Source of the DNA: Burkholderia sp. SRS-W-2-2016
GTDB lineage: Bacteria > Pseudomonadota > Gammaproteobacteria > Burkholderiales > Burkholderiaceae
Length of the DNA: 64,000 nucleotides
Direction: 5' to 3'
Assembly (NCBI RefSeq): GCF_001931485.1
Contig: NZ_MSDV01000003.1
Location: forward strand, 62,001-126,000
In this document: in pieces, positions 31,373 to 39,579 of the stretch
How the letters are laid out: every line of letters starts with the position of its first letter
Numbering within the stretch: position 1 is the first letter of the stretch
Made by a program: the position numbers and the translations under genes
The notes under the pieces: model-generated
What the model was told of the DNA's origin: nothing
Database searches by the model: none
Seen by the model: the letters and a program-made list of their open reading frames with translations, nothing else

Positions 31373-32134
31373 ATGTCACTCCATTCGAAGAAAGAACAGA
31401 TCCACACGTTGCGGGAACAGGGCTTCGTCGTCGTGCCCGGACTCGTGTCGCCCGAGCGTTGCGCGGAGCTGAAGCGGATCGCGCAGCGGCAGCTACAGGA
31501 AGCGGCGGCGCCGATCGAGTTCGAAGCGGATCTGCAGTACCCGGGCGCGCCGTCGTCGAAGGATGCGCCGGGCGGTCATACGGTGCGTCGTCTGCTCGAC
31601 GCGTACGGGCGCGATCCCGCATTCGCGCAATGGGCGACCGCGCCGGAAATCCGCGGCTGGATGGAGCTGTATTTCGGCGAGGAGCCGCGTCTTTCACGCG
31701 TGCATCACAACTGCATGATGACCAAGCACCCCGCGTACGGCAGCCTGACCGGCTGGCATCGCGATGTGCGCTACTGGTCGTTCGAGCGCGACGATCTGGT
31801 GTCGGTGTGGCTCGCGGTCGGCCCGGAAACCGTCGATAACGGCGCGCTGTGGTTCGTGCCGAAATCGCACGGCTCCGCGTTCACGTCGGACCGTTTCGAC
31901 GACGCGAAATTTTTCCGCGCCGATCTCGCCGAGAACGAGGCGGCGATCCGCACCGCGGTGTCGCCCGAACTGAAGGCCGGCGACGTCGTGTTCTTCCACT
32001 GCAACACGCTGCACTCGGCCGGCAAGAATCTCAGCGATCAGGTGAAGTTCTCGCTGGTGTACACCTATCACGGCGTGAGCAACGTGCCGCTGCCCGGCAC
32101 GCGTTCGGCATCGAAGCCCGAGATCGCGTTTTAA
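31373..32134 (+). CDS. Phytanoyl-CoA dioxygenase (PhyH) family Fe(II)/2-oxoglutarate oxygenase
   Basis: A 253-residue non-heme iron oxygenase. The metal triad is His129 and Asp131 (GWHRDVRYWSF) plus His214 (NTLHSAGKN), in the order expected for the cupin-fold PhyH family. Bacterial members hydroxylate lipids, amino acids or secondary metabolites, so the substrate cannot be assigned. There is no metabolic cluster around it: metK lies upstream across a long gap, and a convergent DUF3185 gene lies downstream behind a large hairpin. Confidence 0.88.
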   Translation: MSLHSKKEQIHTLREQGFVVVPGLVSPERCAELKRIAQRQLQEAAAPIEFEADLQYPGAPSSKDAPGGHTVRRLLDAYGRDPAFAQWATAPEIRGWMELYFGEEPRLSRVHHNCMMTKHPAYGSLTGWHRDVRYWSFERDDLVSVWLAVGPETVDNGALWFVPKSHGSAFTSDRFDDAKFFRADLAENEAAIRTAVSPELKAGDVVFFHCNTLHSAGKNLSDQVKFSLVYTYHGVSNVPLPGTRSASKPEIAF

Positions 32135-32161
32135 CGGCTGCAAACAACGGCTGCATGAAAA

Positions 32162-32213
32162 ACGGCGCCGGTTGCGCGGGTTCGGTGATCCCAACCCGCG
32201 CAACCGGCGCCGT
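32162..32213. terminator. Very long perfect hairpin between convergent genes
   Basis: A perfect 21-bp inverted repeat (32162-32182 with 32193-32213) around a 10-base loop lies midway between the convergent PhyH-type and DUF3185 genes. The T-tract is poor on either side. It most likely acts as a bidirectional terminator. Confidence 0.75.
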
Positions 32214-32241
32214 GCTTATCGACTTCCGTACGACTTCTGTC

Positions 32242-32448
32242 TCAGCGCTTGCGCCCCGAGATCGCGACGCCGGTCAAGCCGGCCAGCGTCGCCACCACGC
32301 CCGCGACGATCAGCATGATCGCCTTGTTGGTCGGCGAACCGGTAAAGAAGCGCGATACGTCGCTGCTCACCGAATTGAACGCCTGGCCGCCGAAATACAG
32401 CAGCACGATGCCGCCGACAATCAGCGCGATCGAAATCGCTTTCGTCAT
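32242..32448 (-). CDS. DUF3185 family small membrane protein
   Basis: A 68-residue protein with two membrane segments, AISIALIVGGIVLLYFGG at about 4-21 and IMLIVAGVVATLAGLTGVAI at about 44-63. They are joined by a polar loop (QAFNSVSSDVSRFFTGSPTNK). This matches the DUF3185 family, common in proteobacteria. Function unknown; an inner-membrane location is inferred from hydrophobicity. Confidence 0.88.
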   Translation of the reverse strand: MTKAISIALIVGGIVLLYFGGQAFNSVSSDVSRFFTGSPTNKAIMLIVAGVVATLAGLTGVAISGRKR

Positions 32449-32577
32449 CTGATCCTCCCTAAGCTCTTGATCCGGCCAGAGTGTAGGTGAGCGTCTCGCG
32501 CGCGTCCATCCCGCATATCGGGTCCCTGCAAGCGCGGCGTCGATTGGCTAACATAGCGGTCTGGCCGCACTCGCGGC

Positions 32578-32611
32578 ACCATGCAGCACCCGCAGCACCC
32601 GCAGCACCATC
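32578..32611 (+). repeat. Short 9-bp direct repeats
   Basis: Three to four near-identical copies of GCAGCACCC run head to tail upstream of the aldo-keto reductase gene. Probably simple-sequence slippage; no function is evident. Confidence 0.6.
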
Positions 32612-32710
32612 ACCACAAATAACAATTCCGCAAGCCGCACGCCTCCCGCACCGCGCGAAATCCCGATGCCCGCACCAGCCGGGCATTTTTCATCGACAAG
32701 GACACTAGCA

Positions 32711-33754
32711 ATGGCTTACGAAGCAGCTTCAGAACGCTATTCGGACATGCAATACCGCGTCTGCGGCAAGTCGGGTCTCAAACTGCCGGCGCTGTCGCTC
32801 GGACTGTGGCACAACTTCGGCGACACCACGCCGATCTCCACGCAGCGCGACATCCTGCGGACCGCGTTCGACCTGGGCATCACCCACTTCGACCTCGCGA
32901 ACAACTACGGGCCGCCGTACGGCAGCGCGGAAACCAATTTCGGCCGCCTGTTCAAGGATGATTTCAAACCGTATCGCGACGAACTGCTGATTTCGTCGAA
33001 GGCCGGCTGGGACATGTGGCCGGGTCCGTACGGCCAGGGCGGCGGCTCGCGCAAGTACGTGCTCGCGAGTCTCGATCAGAGCCTGAAGCGCATGGGCCTC
33101 GATTACGTCGACATCTTCTATTCGCATCGTTTCGACGCGCATACGCCGCTCGAGGAAACCGCTGGCGCGCTCGCGAGCGCGGTGCAGCAGGGCAAGGCGC
33201 TGTACATCGGGATCTCGTCGTACTCGTCGGCGAAGACGCGCGAAATGACCAGGCTGCTCGCTGAGTACAAGGTGCCGCTGCTGATCCATCAGCCGTCGTA
33301 CAACATGCTCAATCGCTGGATCGAGCGCGACCTGCTCGATACGCTCGCCGACGTCGGCGCGGGCACGATCGCATTCACGCCGCTCGCGCAGGGCTTGCTG
33401 ACCGGCAAGTACCTGAATGGCGTGCCGGCCGATGCGCGCGTGAACAAGCCGGGCGGCGGTTCGCTGAAGGACGAGCATCTGAGCGCGCAGAACATCGAGC
33501 ACGTGCGCAAGCTCAACGACATCGCGCAGCGTCGCGGCCAGAGCCTCGCGCAGATGGCGCTCGCGTGGGCGTTGCGCGATCAACGCGTGACCTCGGTGCT
33601 GATCGGCGCGAGCCGCGCGGAGCAGGTGCGCGAGAACGTCGGCGCGTTGCAGAACCTTGCGTTCTCGGCGGACGAGCTGGCGGAGATCGATCGCTTTGCG
33701 ACCGAAGGCGGGATCAATCTGTGGGAAAAGCCGTCGACCGATCAGGAGATCTGA
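32711..33754 (+). CDS. gpr: Aldo-keto reductase, L-glyceraldehyde 3-phosphate reductase type (YghZ)
   Basis: A 347-residue NADPH-dependent aldo-keto reductase of the YghZ group, which reduces L-glyceraldehyde 3-phosphate and methylglyoxal. Conserved segments: CGKSGLKLPALSLGLWHNFGD, the catalytic Asp/Tyr region THFDLANNYGPPYGSAE, the Lys motif LISSKAGWDMWPGPYG, the catalytic-His segment YVDIFYSHRFD, and the cofactor segment SVLIGASRAEQVRENV. The start at 32711 matches YghZ; an upstream in-frame ATG would add 15 unrelated residues. Transcription ends at a terminator. Confidence 0.94.
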   Translation: MAYEAASERYSDMQYRVCGKSGLKLPALSLGLWHNFGDTTPISTQRDILRTAFDLGITHFDLANNYGPPYGSAETNFGRLFKDDFKPYRDELLISSKAGWDMWPGPYGQGGGSRKYVLASLDQSLKRMGLDYVDIFYSHRFDAHTPLEETAGALASAVQQGKALYIGISSYSSAKTREMTRLLAEYKVPLLIHQPSYNMLNRWIERDLLDTLADVGAGTIAFTPLAQGLLTGKYLNGVPADARVNKPGGGSLKDEHLSAQNIEHVRKLNDIAQRRGQSLAQMALAWALRDQRVTSVLIGASRAEQVRENVGALQNLAFSADELAEIDRFATEGGINLWEKPSTDQEI

Positions 33755-33803
33755 TCATCTGATTCAGGCTCCGTGTGGTTAACGGACGAGAAAGCGGACA
33801 GAG

Positions 33804-33836
33804 AAAGCCGCACGCATTGGCGTGCGGCTTTTTTTA
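33804..33836 (+). terminator. Rho-independent terminator after the aldo-keto reductase gene
   Basis: A perfect 12-bp stem (AAAGCCGCACGC at 33804-33815; complement at 33820-33831), loop ATTG and a T run close the gene. Confidence 0.95.
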
Positions 33837-33886
33837 TTGGGGCTTTACTTATGTGGGCGTTTGCAGCGGCAGTACCGCGCGCAACG

Positions 33887-34069
33887 CTACACCAGCGCCG
33901 GTAGACCCTCGACCAGCGCGACCGCGCACATCACGCCGATCAGCGCACCCAGCACGCGCAGCGCGTTATGGCGCAACTCGGTCTTGCACGGCAGCGCGCC
34001 GACAAATAGCGCGCCCGCGAGTGCCATCGGAATAACGAGGATGAAATCGCCGATCGTGAAGTACGTCAT
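33887..34069 (-). CDS. Small hypothetical membrane protein
   Basis: A 60-residue protein I do not recognise. It has two hydrophobic segments: FILVIPMALAGALFVGALP at about 9-27, and VLGALIGVMCAVALVEGLPAL at about 38-58. The charged loop between them is CKTELRHNALR. The ATG at 34069 has GGAG six bases upstream, which decides the start over an ATG four codons earlier. No domain assignment. Confidence 0.62.
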   Translation of the reverse strand: MTYFTIGDFILVIPMALAGALFVGALPCKTELRHNALRVLGALIGVMCAVALVEGLPALV

Positions 34070-34499
34070 ATTCGTCTCCATTGTCGAACCCATGCTGCCG
34101 GGTTGCTGAGTTGTTCCGGCGAAGGCGGCGGCTGCGGAATCTGGCAGCACGCGCGTTCGATTCGAGTATAGGAGACCGGTGGTGACGCATGATCGCGCGC
34201 GAGCGGCTCGCGAGGTTTATTCGCAAGCCGCCGAAGCCGGCGCGGCAGGGCATTCGCCGGTTGGCGCGGCGCAGCAAAGCGCGCGAAAAATATGTAGCGG
34301 CCGCTTACGTTTGGCTTGCGTTTCGCCGCAAATCCATGCGGGCTGGGTCGCGCGGGCTATTCGTGGCGGCTATTCGTTTGGGTCATTCGCGCAGGCTACT
34401 TGCGCGGGTCATTAGCACGAGTTACTCGCGCGGGCTATTCGCGCGGGTCATTCGCAGGAGTTACTCGCGCGGGCTATTCGCGCGGGTCATTCGCACGAG
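34070..34499. other. Gene-free region containing a 13-bp tandem array
   Basis: 430 bases between a small membrane-protein gene and the 3' end of an MFS gene. Open frames across it arise from repeat translation and are not credible genes. The right half is the tandem array listed separately. Confidence 0.6.
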
Positions 34500-34509
34500 T
34501 TATTCGCGT
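34354..34509. repeat. 12-copy 13-bp tandem repeat overlapping an MFS stop codon
   Basis: Twelve consecutive 13-mers, consensus GGGCTATTCGCGC, fill 34354-34509 exactly (156 bases). They have a higher-order period of 39 bases: three variants recur in the order GGGTCATT.., GAGTTACT.., GGGCTATT... Adjacent 39-base blocks differ at about two positions. The last copy contains the stop codon (34500-34502) and last codons of the MFS gene. Confidence 0.93.
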
Positions 34510-35774
34510 CCGCGCAGACGCGTCGCCGCCACGAGGCCGATCACGAGCAACAGGCCGACGAGTCCGGCCACGCCATTCCACCCATGTCCGGCCCACACGT
34601 GACCGCCATACGAGCCGACCACGCTCGAGCCGATGTAGTACGCGAGCAGATACAGCGCGGCGGCCTGGCCCTTCGCTTCTTTCGCGAGCCGCCCGACCCA
34701 GCCGCTCGCGACCGAGTGCCCGGCGAAAAAGCCGAACGTCACGCACGCGATGCCGGCGACGATCGCCGCGAGCGGATGCAGCATCGTCAGCGCGAGGCCG
34801 CCCACCATCAGCAGCAGGCTCGCGGTCAACACACGCGCGCGGCCGAACGTGTCGGCCATGCGGCCGGACCACGGCGACGCGACCACGCCGGTCAGATAGA
34901 CGACGAAAATCGCGCCGATCTCCGTCTGGGTCAACTGGTACGGCGGCGCGAGCAGCCGGTAGCCGATGTAGTTGTACAGCGTGACGAAGCTGCCCATCAG
35001 CACGAAGCCGAGCAGGAACAGTTGCGGCAGGCCGGGTCGCCTGAACTGCGCGAGCAGCGCTTTGCGGTGATGCGCGAAGCCGAGTCCGCGGCGCGGCACG
35101 AAATGGCGCGACGGCGGCAGCAGCGCGCGAAACGCGAGCATCGACAGCAGCCCGAGCACGCCGATCGTGCCGATCGCGACGCGCCACGAAAACAGATCCG
35201 CGACCACGCCGGTAATCACCCGTCCGGCCATGCCGCCGATCGCGGTGCCGCCGACGTAGAGCCCCATCGCGAGACCGAGACCGTCGGGATGCACTTCCTC
35301 GGCGAGATAGGCCATCGCGACGGCCGGTACGCCGCCGAGCGCGAGTCCTTCGAGAAAGCGCAGCACCAGTAGCTGATGCCAGTGCGGCGCGATCGACACG
35401 CCGATCGTCAGCACTGCCGACACCGTCAACGACAGCGTCATCAGCTTGTGCCGGCTCCAGCCTTCGGAGACGAAACCGGCGACGAAAATCGCCAGCGCGA
35501 GCGCCGCGGTGGAGAGCGACAGCGACAGACTGCTTTGCGCGGGCGTCACGCCGAACGCTTCGGAAAACGACGGCAACAGCGGCTGTACGCAGTAAAGCAG
35601 CGAGAAGGTCGCGTAGCCGGCGAACAGCAACGCGACGCTGGCCCGCCAGTAGGCGCGCGAGCCACGTTCGAGATACGGGATATCCGACACGGCGGAGGCG
35701 CCGGCGGCAACAGTCGATACAGCAGGGGAGGGAACGGCAGATGCAGTCCGCTGGGATTGCGGCGGCAGGTTCAC
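34500..35774 (-). CDS. MFS transporter (YnfM/inner-membrane efflux-like)
   Basis: A 424-residue major facilitator with about 12 membrane segments after a roughly 40-residue Ala/Ser-rich cytoplasmic tail. LLFAGYATFSLLYCVQPLLP, then SLSLSTAALALAIFVAGFVS and RFLEGLALGGVPAVAMAYLA, resemble YnfM-type drug or metabolite exporters. The start is a GTG at 35774 with AAGGAG (35782-35787) at good spacing; longer in-frame starts lack an RBS. The C-terminus (RLRGRE) lies inside a 13-bp tandem array. Substrate unknown. Confidence 0.87.
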   Translation of the reverse strand: MNLPPQSQRTASAVPSPAVSTVAAGASAVSDIPYLERGSRAYWRASVALLFAGYATFSLLYCVQPLLPSFSEAFGVTPAQSSLSLSLSTAALALAIFVAGFVSEGWSRHKLMTLSLTVSAVLTIGVSIAPHWHQLLVLRFLEGLALGGVPAVAMAYLAEEVHPDGLGLAMGLYVGGTAIGGMAGRVITGVVADLFSWRVAIGTIGVLGLLSMLAFRALLPPSRHFVPRRGLGFAHHRKALLAQFRRPGLPQLFLLGFVLMGSFVTLYNYIGYRLLAPPYQLTQTEIGAIFVVYLTGVVASPWSGRMADTFGRARVLTASLLLMVGGLALTMLHPLAAIVAGIACVTFGFFAGHSVASGWVGRLAKEAKGQAAALYLLAYYIGSSVVGSYGGHVWAGHGWNGVAGLVGLLLVIGLVAATRLRGRE

Positions 35775-36154
35775 AACAGAACTCCTTGGGTCACACGAAA
35801 AGCGCAAAAGTGTGAAGGATACGCTGAAAAACGAACTCGGGCCGGCTCCCTGTTTTTGATGCGTGTCATGCGCAGGGTTTATGATGGTCCGCATTACGAG
35901 GCGTTGCGGCGCGATCGGCGCCGTGCGCCGGGTAGTTTGAATCACGCGAGGAAACCCGCGAAACGACGGCTGAAGCGCCTTCTGTTCGCGCTTCCCAAAG
36001 CCCCGTAAAACAGCAACAATGGTTCGAACCTTACACGCGCAAAGGGCGCTGTAGCTTAGGTGCGCTGGCAACGTTCAATGCGAAGCGGCGTTTTTATCAT
36101 CACCTCGACCGGCGGAAATATCACTAAGCCGGCTAAGGGAAACGGGGAAATATC
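35775..36154. other. Divergent intergenic region
   Basis: 380 bases between the MFS gene (leftward) and a small hypothetical gene (rightward). No supported gene. A tRNA-like fragment around 36018-36060 was examined and rejected. Confidence 0.5.
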
Positions 36155-36367
36155 ATGCAAGTCGGTTCCATTGTCCGCTCGGTACATATCGCCGTGCCGC
36201 AAGGCGCGCGCGGAATCGTCATGCGCATTCTTGGCGACATGGCGATGGTCGCGTGGTACGCCGGCGAGCCCGGCGCGTCGCAGCTACTGAACACCGAACC
36301 CTTTTTCCTCGAAGATCTGATCGATACCGGCGACGTGATACGTCCGGCCGGCGCGCAGACGCATTGA
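36155..36367 (+). CDS. Small conserved-looking hypothetical protein
   Basis: A 70-residue protein starting MQVGSIVRSVHIAVPQGARG. It shows alternating hydrophobic strands (IVMRILGDMAMVAWYAGEPG) and an acidic C-terminal helix, suggesting a compact beta-barrel-like fold (KOW/SH3-like by appearance only). A purine-rich GGGGAAA sits upstream of the ATG. It precedes srkA by 46 bases in the same direction and may be cotranscribed. No function assigned. Confidence 0.65.
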   Translation: MQVGSIVRSVHIAVPQGARGIVMRILGDMAMVAWYAGEPGASQLLNTEPFFLEDLIDTGDVIRPAGAQTH

Positions 36368-36413
36368 AGATGCCGACTCGTCTTTCCCCGCGACGCGGCG
36401 CACAATGCGGGGC

Positions 36414-37451
36414 ATGAACGACACCATTCCCGATCCTTCCCATCCCGAGGCCGGCGCCGGCGGCGCCGTGCCGTTCGCGCGGCTCACGCCGGAAACCGTG
36501 CTCGACGCACTCGACGGCGTGCTCGCCACGGCCGGCGTGCGTACCGACGGCCGGCTTCTGCCGCTCAACAGCTACGAGAATCGCGTCTACCAGGTCGGCG
36601 TCGAAGACGGTCCGCCGGTGGTCGCGAAGTTCTATCGGCCGGCGCGCTGGAGCGATGCGGCGATCCTCGAAGAACATGCGTTTGTCGCCGAACTCGCCGC
36701 GCGCGAAATTCCGGTGGTGACCGCGCGGGTGCTCGACGGCCGCACGCTGCACAGCTTCGACGGTTTCCGTTTCTCGGTGTTCGAGCGGCGCGGCGGCCGC
36801 GCGCCCGATCTGGACCGGCGCGATACGCTCGAATGGCTGGGGCGGTTTATCGGCCGCATTCATGCGATCGGGCAGACGCAGAACTACGCCGAGCGGCCGA
36901 CGCTGAACATCGAGACCTTCGGTTACGAGCCGCGCGAGTTTCTGCTCACGCATCGTTTCGTGCCGGACGATTTGCGCACCGCGTGGGAAACCGCGGTGAA
37001 TCTCGCGCTCGAAGGCGTCGAGCAGGCGTTCGAGCGGGCCGGCGAGATTCGCGCGCTGCGCCTGCATGGCGACTGTCATCCGAGCAACGTGCTGTGGACC
37101 GACGCGGGTCCGCATTTCGTCGACTTCGACGACAGCCGCATGGGCCCCGCGATTCAGGATCTGTGGCTGCTGCTGCCGGGCGAGCGCGTGGAAGCATCGC
37201 GTGCGCTCGCCGATCTGCTTGCCGGTTACGAGGACTTCTGTGACTTCGAGCCGCGTGAGCTGTATCTGGTCGAAGCGCTGCGTACGCTGCGGCTGATTCA
37301 CTATCAGGCGTGGCTTGCGCGTCGTTGGGACGATCCGGCTTTTCCGGCCGCGTTTCCGTGGTTCAACACGCAGCGTTACTGGGAGGAGCGCATCCTCGAG
37401 ATGCGCGAGCAGATCGGCGCGATGCAGGAAGGGCCGTTGTGGCCGGTGTAA
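36414..37451 (+). CDS. srkA: Stress response kinase A (YihE/RdoA family)
   Basis: SrkA is a Ser/Thr kinase of the choline-kinase fold that protects cells from MazEF-type and envelope stress in E. coli. The 345-residue product has NSYENRVYQVGVEDG (glycine-rich nucleotide loop), the lysine in VVAKFYRPARWS, the catalytic loop LHGDCHPSNVLW and the metal-binding VDFDDSRMGPAIQDLW. C-terminal YQAWLARRW matches the family. An ATG three codons earlier (36405) is equally possible; neither has a clear RBS. Confidence 0.93.
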   Translation: MNDTIPDPSHPEAGAGGAVPFARLTPETVLDALDGVLATAGVRTDGRLLPLNSYENRVYQVGVEDGPPVVAKFYRPARWSDAAILEEHAFVAELAAREIPVVTARVLDGRTLHSFDGFRFSVFERRGGRAPDLDRRDTLEWLGRFIGRIHAIGQTQNYAERPTLNIETFGYEPREFLLTHRFVPDDLRTAWETAVNLALEGVEQAFERAGEIRALRLHGDCHPSNVLWTDAGPHFVDFDDSRMGPAIQDLWLLLPGERVEASRALADLLAGYEDFCDFEPRELYLVEALRTLRLIHYQAWLARRWDDPAFPAAFPWFNTQRYWEERILEMREQIGAMQEGPLWPV

Positions 37452-37496
37452 CGGCCCGCCACGCGTACGCGTGTCGTTTCAGATAGCCCTAAATTC

Positions 37497-39401
37497 TCAA
37501 GGCGCCTTCGACGCCACACTCGACGACTCCACCAGCGTCGATCTCACAATCACCTGCGCGCGCACGTCCCGTCCGATCGCTTCGATCGCGGGACGCATCC
37601 GCGCGAAATCGTCAGGTGTGCAGACGTCGCTGTCGAAATGGGTCGCGCCGTCGCGCGTCATCGTCACCACGTTGGCGTGCGGATCGTATGCGTACTGCGA
37701 CGTGAAATCGACGAAGCGGTCCGCGGTGCGCTGCGCTTCCGGCATGTCGAGCACGCGGAAATTAGCCGGCAACTCCAGCCGCGCGCGTTCGTGGATCACC
37801 AGGTTGTGGCACACGAACGGCTGCGTGCGTTTGCGCTCGCCGAGCCAGTAGCGGGTGTCCGCATCGACGCCGCCGCCGAAACTCGTCAGCGCCGGAATCG
37901 ATGCGGTCATCCCGGTCACCACGAGGTCTTCGAGCGTGCCTTGCATCGTCAACGTGAGCGGGCCGTCGGTGGCGGCGAGGTCGCTGGTGGTGAGCGTCGC
38001 GGTGCCGCGCAGATTCGCGTTGTGCAACTCGGCCTGGATCGATTCCTCGCGCTGTGCGGGTGTCTGCGTGCGCAGTCGCGCGCGGGTCTGTTCCGCGTAC
38101 GGCCCGGCGTCTTCGAGCCGATAGGTGAAGCTCGCGGAGCCGTCCGCCGCGACCTTGATCGCGAGGTCGGTGCTGCGCGTCATCGGCGCGGTCGCCGGCG
38201 TTTGCGCGAGCACGCCGGTGTCGACCAGCACCACCGGTCGGTTCATATCGGATGCGGGCAGATAGCCGAATTCGACGTTCGACGCGGTCGAATCCGCGTA
38301 TAGCTGTAGCTCGGGCAGCCACGTGATCGCGTGATTGATCACGCCGTAGCCGGGCACGCTCGGCAGCGTGTAGATCGTGCCGTTGCTGATCAGCGCGGGC
38401 TCGTTGCGCACGCCGACCGCGTCGAGCAGCGCGCCGTACAGCGCGACGTGGTCCTTGCAGTCGCCGTAGCGGTTCGCGAGGATCGCGCTCGCGCTGTGCG
38501 GCACGACCGCATCGCGACCGACGTAGATCGCGACATAGCGCACGTTGCGGCGCACCCAGTCGTATAGCGTTTTGGCCTTGTCGCGCGGCGTGCGGTCGTG
38601 GGCGGTGAGCTGGCGCGCGAGCTGCGTGAGCGCGGTATCGTGCGCGCCGGGGTCCGCGGCCGCCGACACGCGATACGACGCGGCGAACGCCGCATAGCTC
38701 GGAAACGTCGACACCATCAGCCGGTCGCCATACGACACGTACGCGATCGAGCCGCGTTCGAGCCGGTCGAAATGCGCCTTGTCGTAGCGGAATTCGTAGC
38801 GCGTGCGGCCGTCGCGAGTGACCGGCGATACCGCGCTGAAGCCGCGCGCGTCCGCGTATAGCGGCTTGTCGGCGGGCAGGTCGTAGATCAGCCGGAAGTT
38901 GCGGGTCGGCGCGAGGTCGGGCGGCGTGAAGTCGCTGAATTCGCCGGGGACGATCGGCTGGCGCTGGGTCTTGCGGTAGGTCAGATGCACGCGCGCGCCC
39001 GGTTCGACCGCCGGAAACACGATCACTTTTTCCTGGATGTCCTGAAACATCGGCGCGTCGAACGAACGGGCTTCCTGCACGTCGCGAATCTGTTCGGGCT
39101 GCACGTCGTGACGCTTGCCGTCCGCGCCCAGCGTGTAGGCCTCCAGAATCTGCACGTCGGCCATGTTGCGGTTGAACCAGACATACTGCTGCGCGACCCG
39201 GCCGACGCCGGCTTCGTTGTTCACGCGCAGCGTCATCGAATCGAGCTTCGCGTACGAGCCGTCCGCGTTGACCGTGAAGGTCTGCGTTTCGCCTTCGTTC
39301 GTGTACGGGTCGTCGAGCTTGAGCGCCACGCTCGCGCTCGCGGCGTGGATGCCGGCGAGCCAGCCGAGCGAGGCAACGCGGACCAGAACGTGCAGGCGCA
39401 T
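37497..39401 (-). CDS. DUF3857 plus transglutaminase-like domain protein, exported
   Basis: A 634-residue protein with an N-terminal signal peptide (cleavage near ASA at 22-24). The DUF3857 domain spans about 45-225, and a transglutaminase-like domain about 260-375 has the full triad Cys315 (RYGDCKDHVAL), His357 (VINHAITW) and Asp370 (YADSTA). A C-terminal beta-rich region (about 400-630) follows. This layout is common in proteobacterial periplasmic proteins of unknown role; the intact triad suggests cysteine protease or crosslinking activity. It converges on srkA. Confidence 0.9.
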   Translation of the reverse strand: MRLHVLVRVASLGWLAGIHAASASVALKLDDPYTNEGETQTFTVNADGSYAKLDSMTLRVNNEAGVGRVAQQYVWFNRNMADVQILEAYTLGADGKRHDVQPEQIRDVQEARSFDAPMFQDIQEKVIVFPAVEPGARVHLTYRKTQRQPIVPGEFSDFTPPDLAPTRNFRLIYDLPADKPLYADARGFSAVSPVTRDGRTRYEFRYDKAHFDRLERGSIAYVSYGDRLMVSTFPSYAAFAASYRVSAAADPGAHDTALTQLARQLTAHDRTPRDKAKTLYDWVRRNVRYVAIYVGRDAVVPHSASAILANRYGDCKDHVALYGALLDAVGVRNEPALISNGTIYTLPSVPGYGVINHAITWLPELQLYADSTASNVEFGYLPASDMNRPVVLVDTGVLAQTPATAPMTRSTDLAIKVAADGSASFTYRLEDAGPYAEQTRARLRTQTPAQREESIQAELHNANLRGTATLTTSDLAATDGPLTLTMQGTLEDLVVTGMTASIPALTSFGGGVDADTRYWLGERKRTQPFVCHNLVIHERARLELPANFRVLDMPEAQRTADRFVDFTSQYAYDPHANVVTMTRDGATHFDSDVCTPDDFARMRPAIEAIGRDVRAQVIVRSTLVESSSVASKAP

Positions 39402-39579
39402 GACAGGTGGTATCCGAACGATGACGTTGGCGGGATCGGGGATCGTCAGCTAGCGTCGGTTCGCGCCGCGCGGATGTCAAGCGGCTGCCGCGCATTCGCG
39501 TGCATTGGTGCGGCTCGGCCGCTTAGTCGTGCAGTCGGGCAGCCGCTGCCGCGGCAAGCGGCCCGGTTCTACGCAAACG

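Noticed and set aside
34354..34509. CRISPR array
   Set aside because: Repeats are 13 bases with no unique spacers and no cas genes nearby.
34189..34602. 137-codon plus-strand frame through the 13-bp array, with a repeated SYSRGLFARVIR segment
   Set aside because: All frames stay open because 39 is a multiple of three; there is no RBS, and it runs antisense into the MFS gene.
36015..36062. tRNA-like pieces (GGTTCGAACC and GGCGCTGTAGCTTAGG) in one stretch
   Set aside because: The T-loop-like piece precedes the D-stem-like piece, no acceptor or anticodon stem can be formed on either strand, and no CCA context exists.
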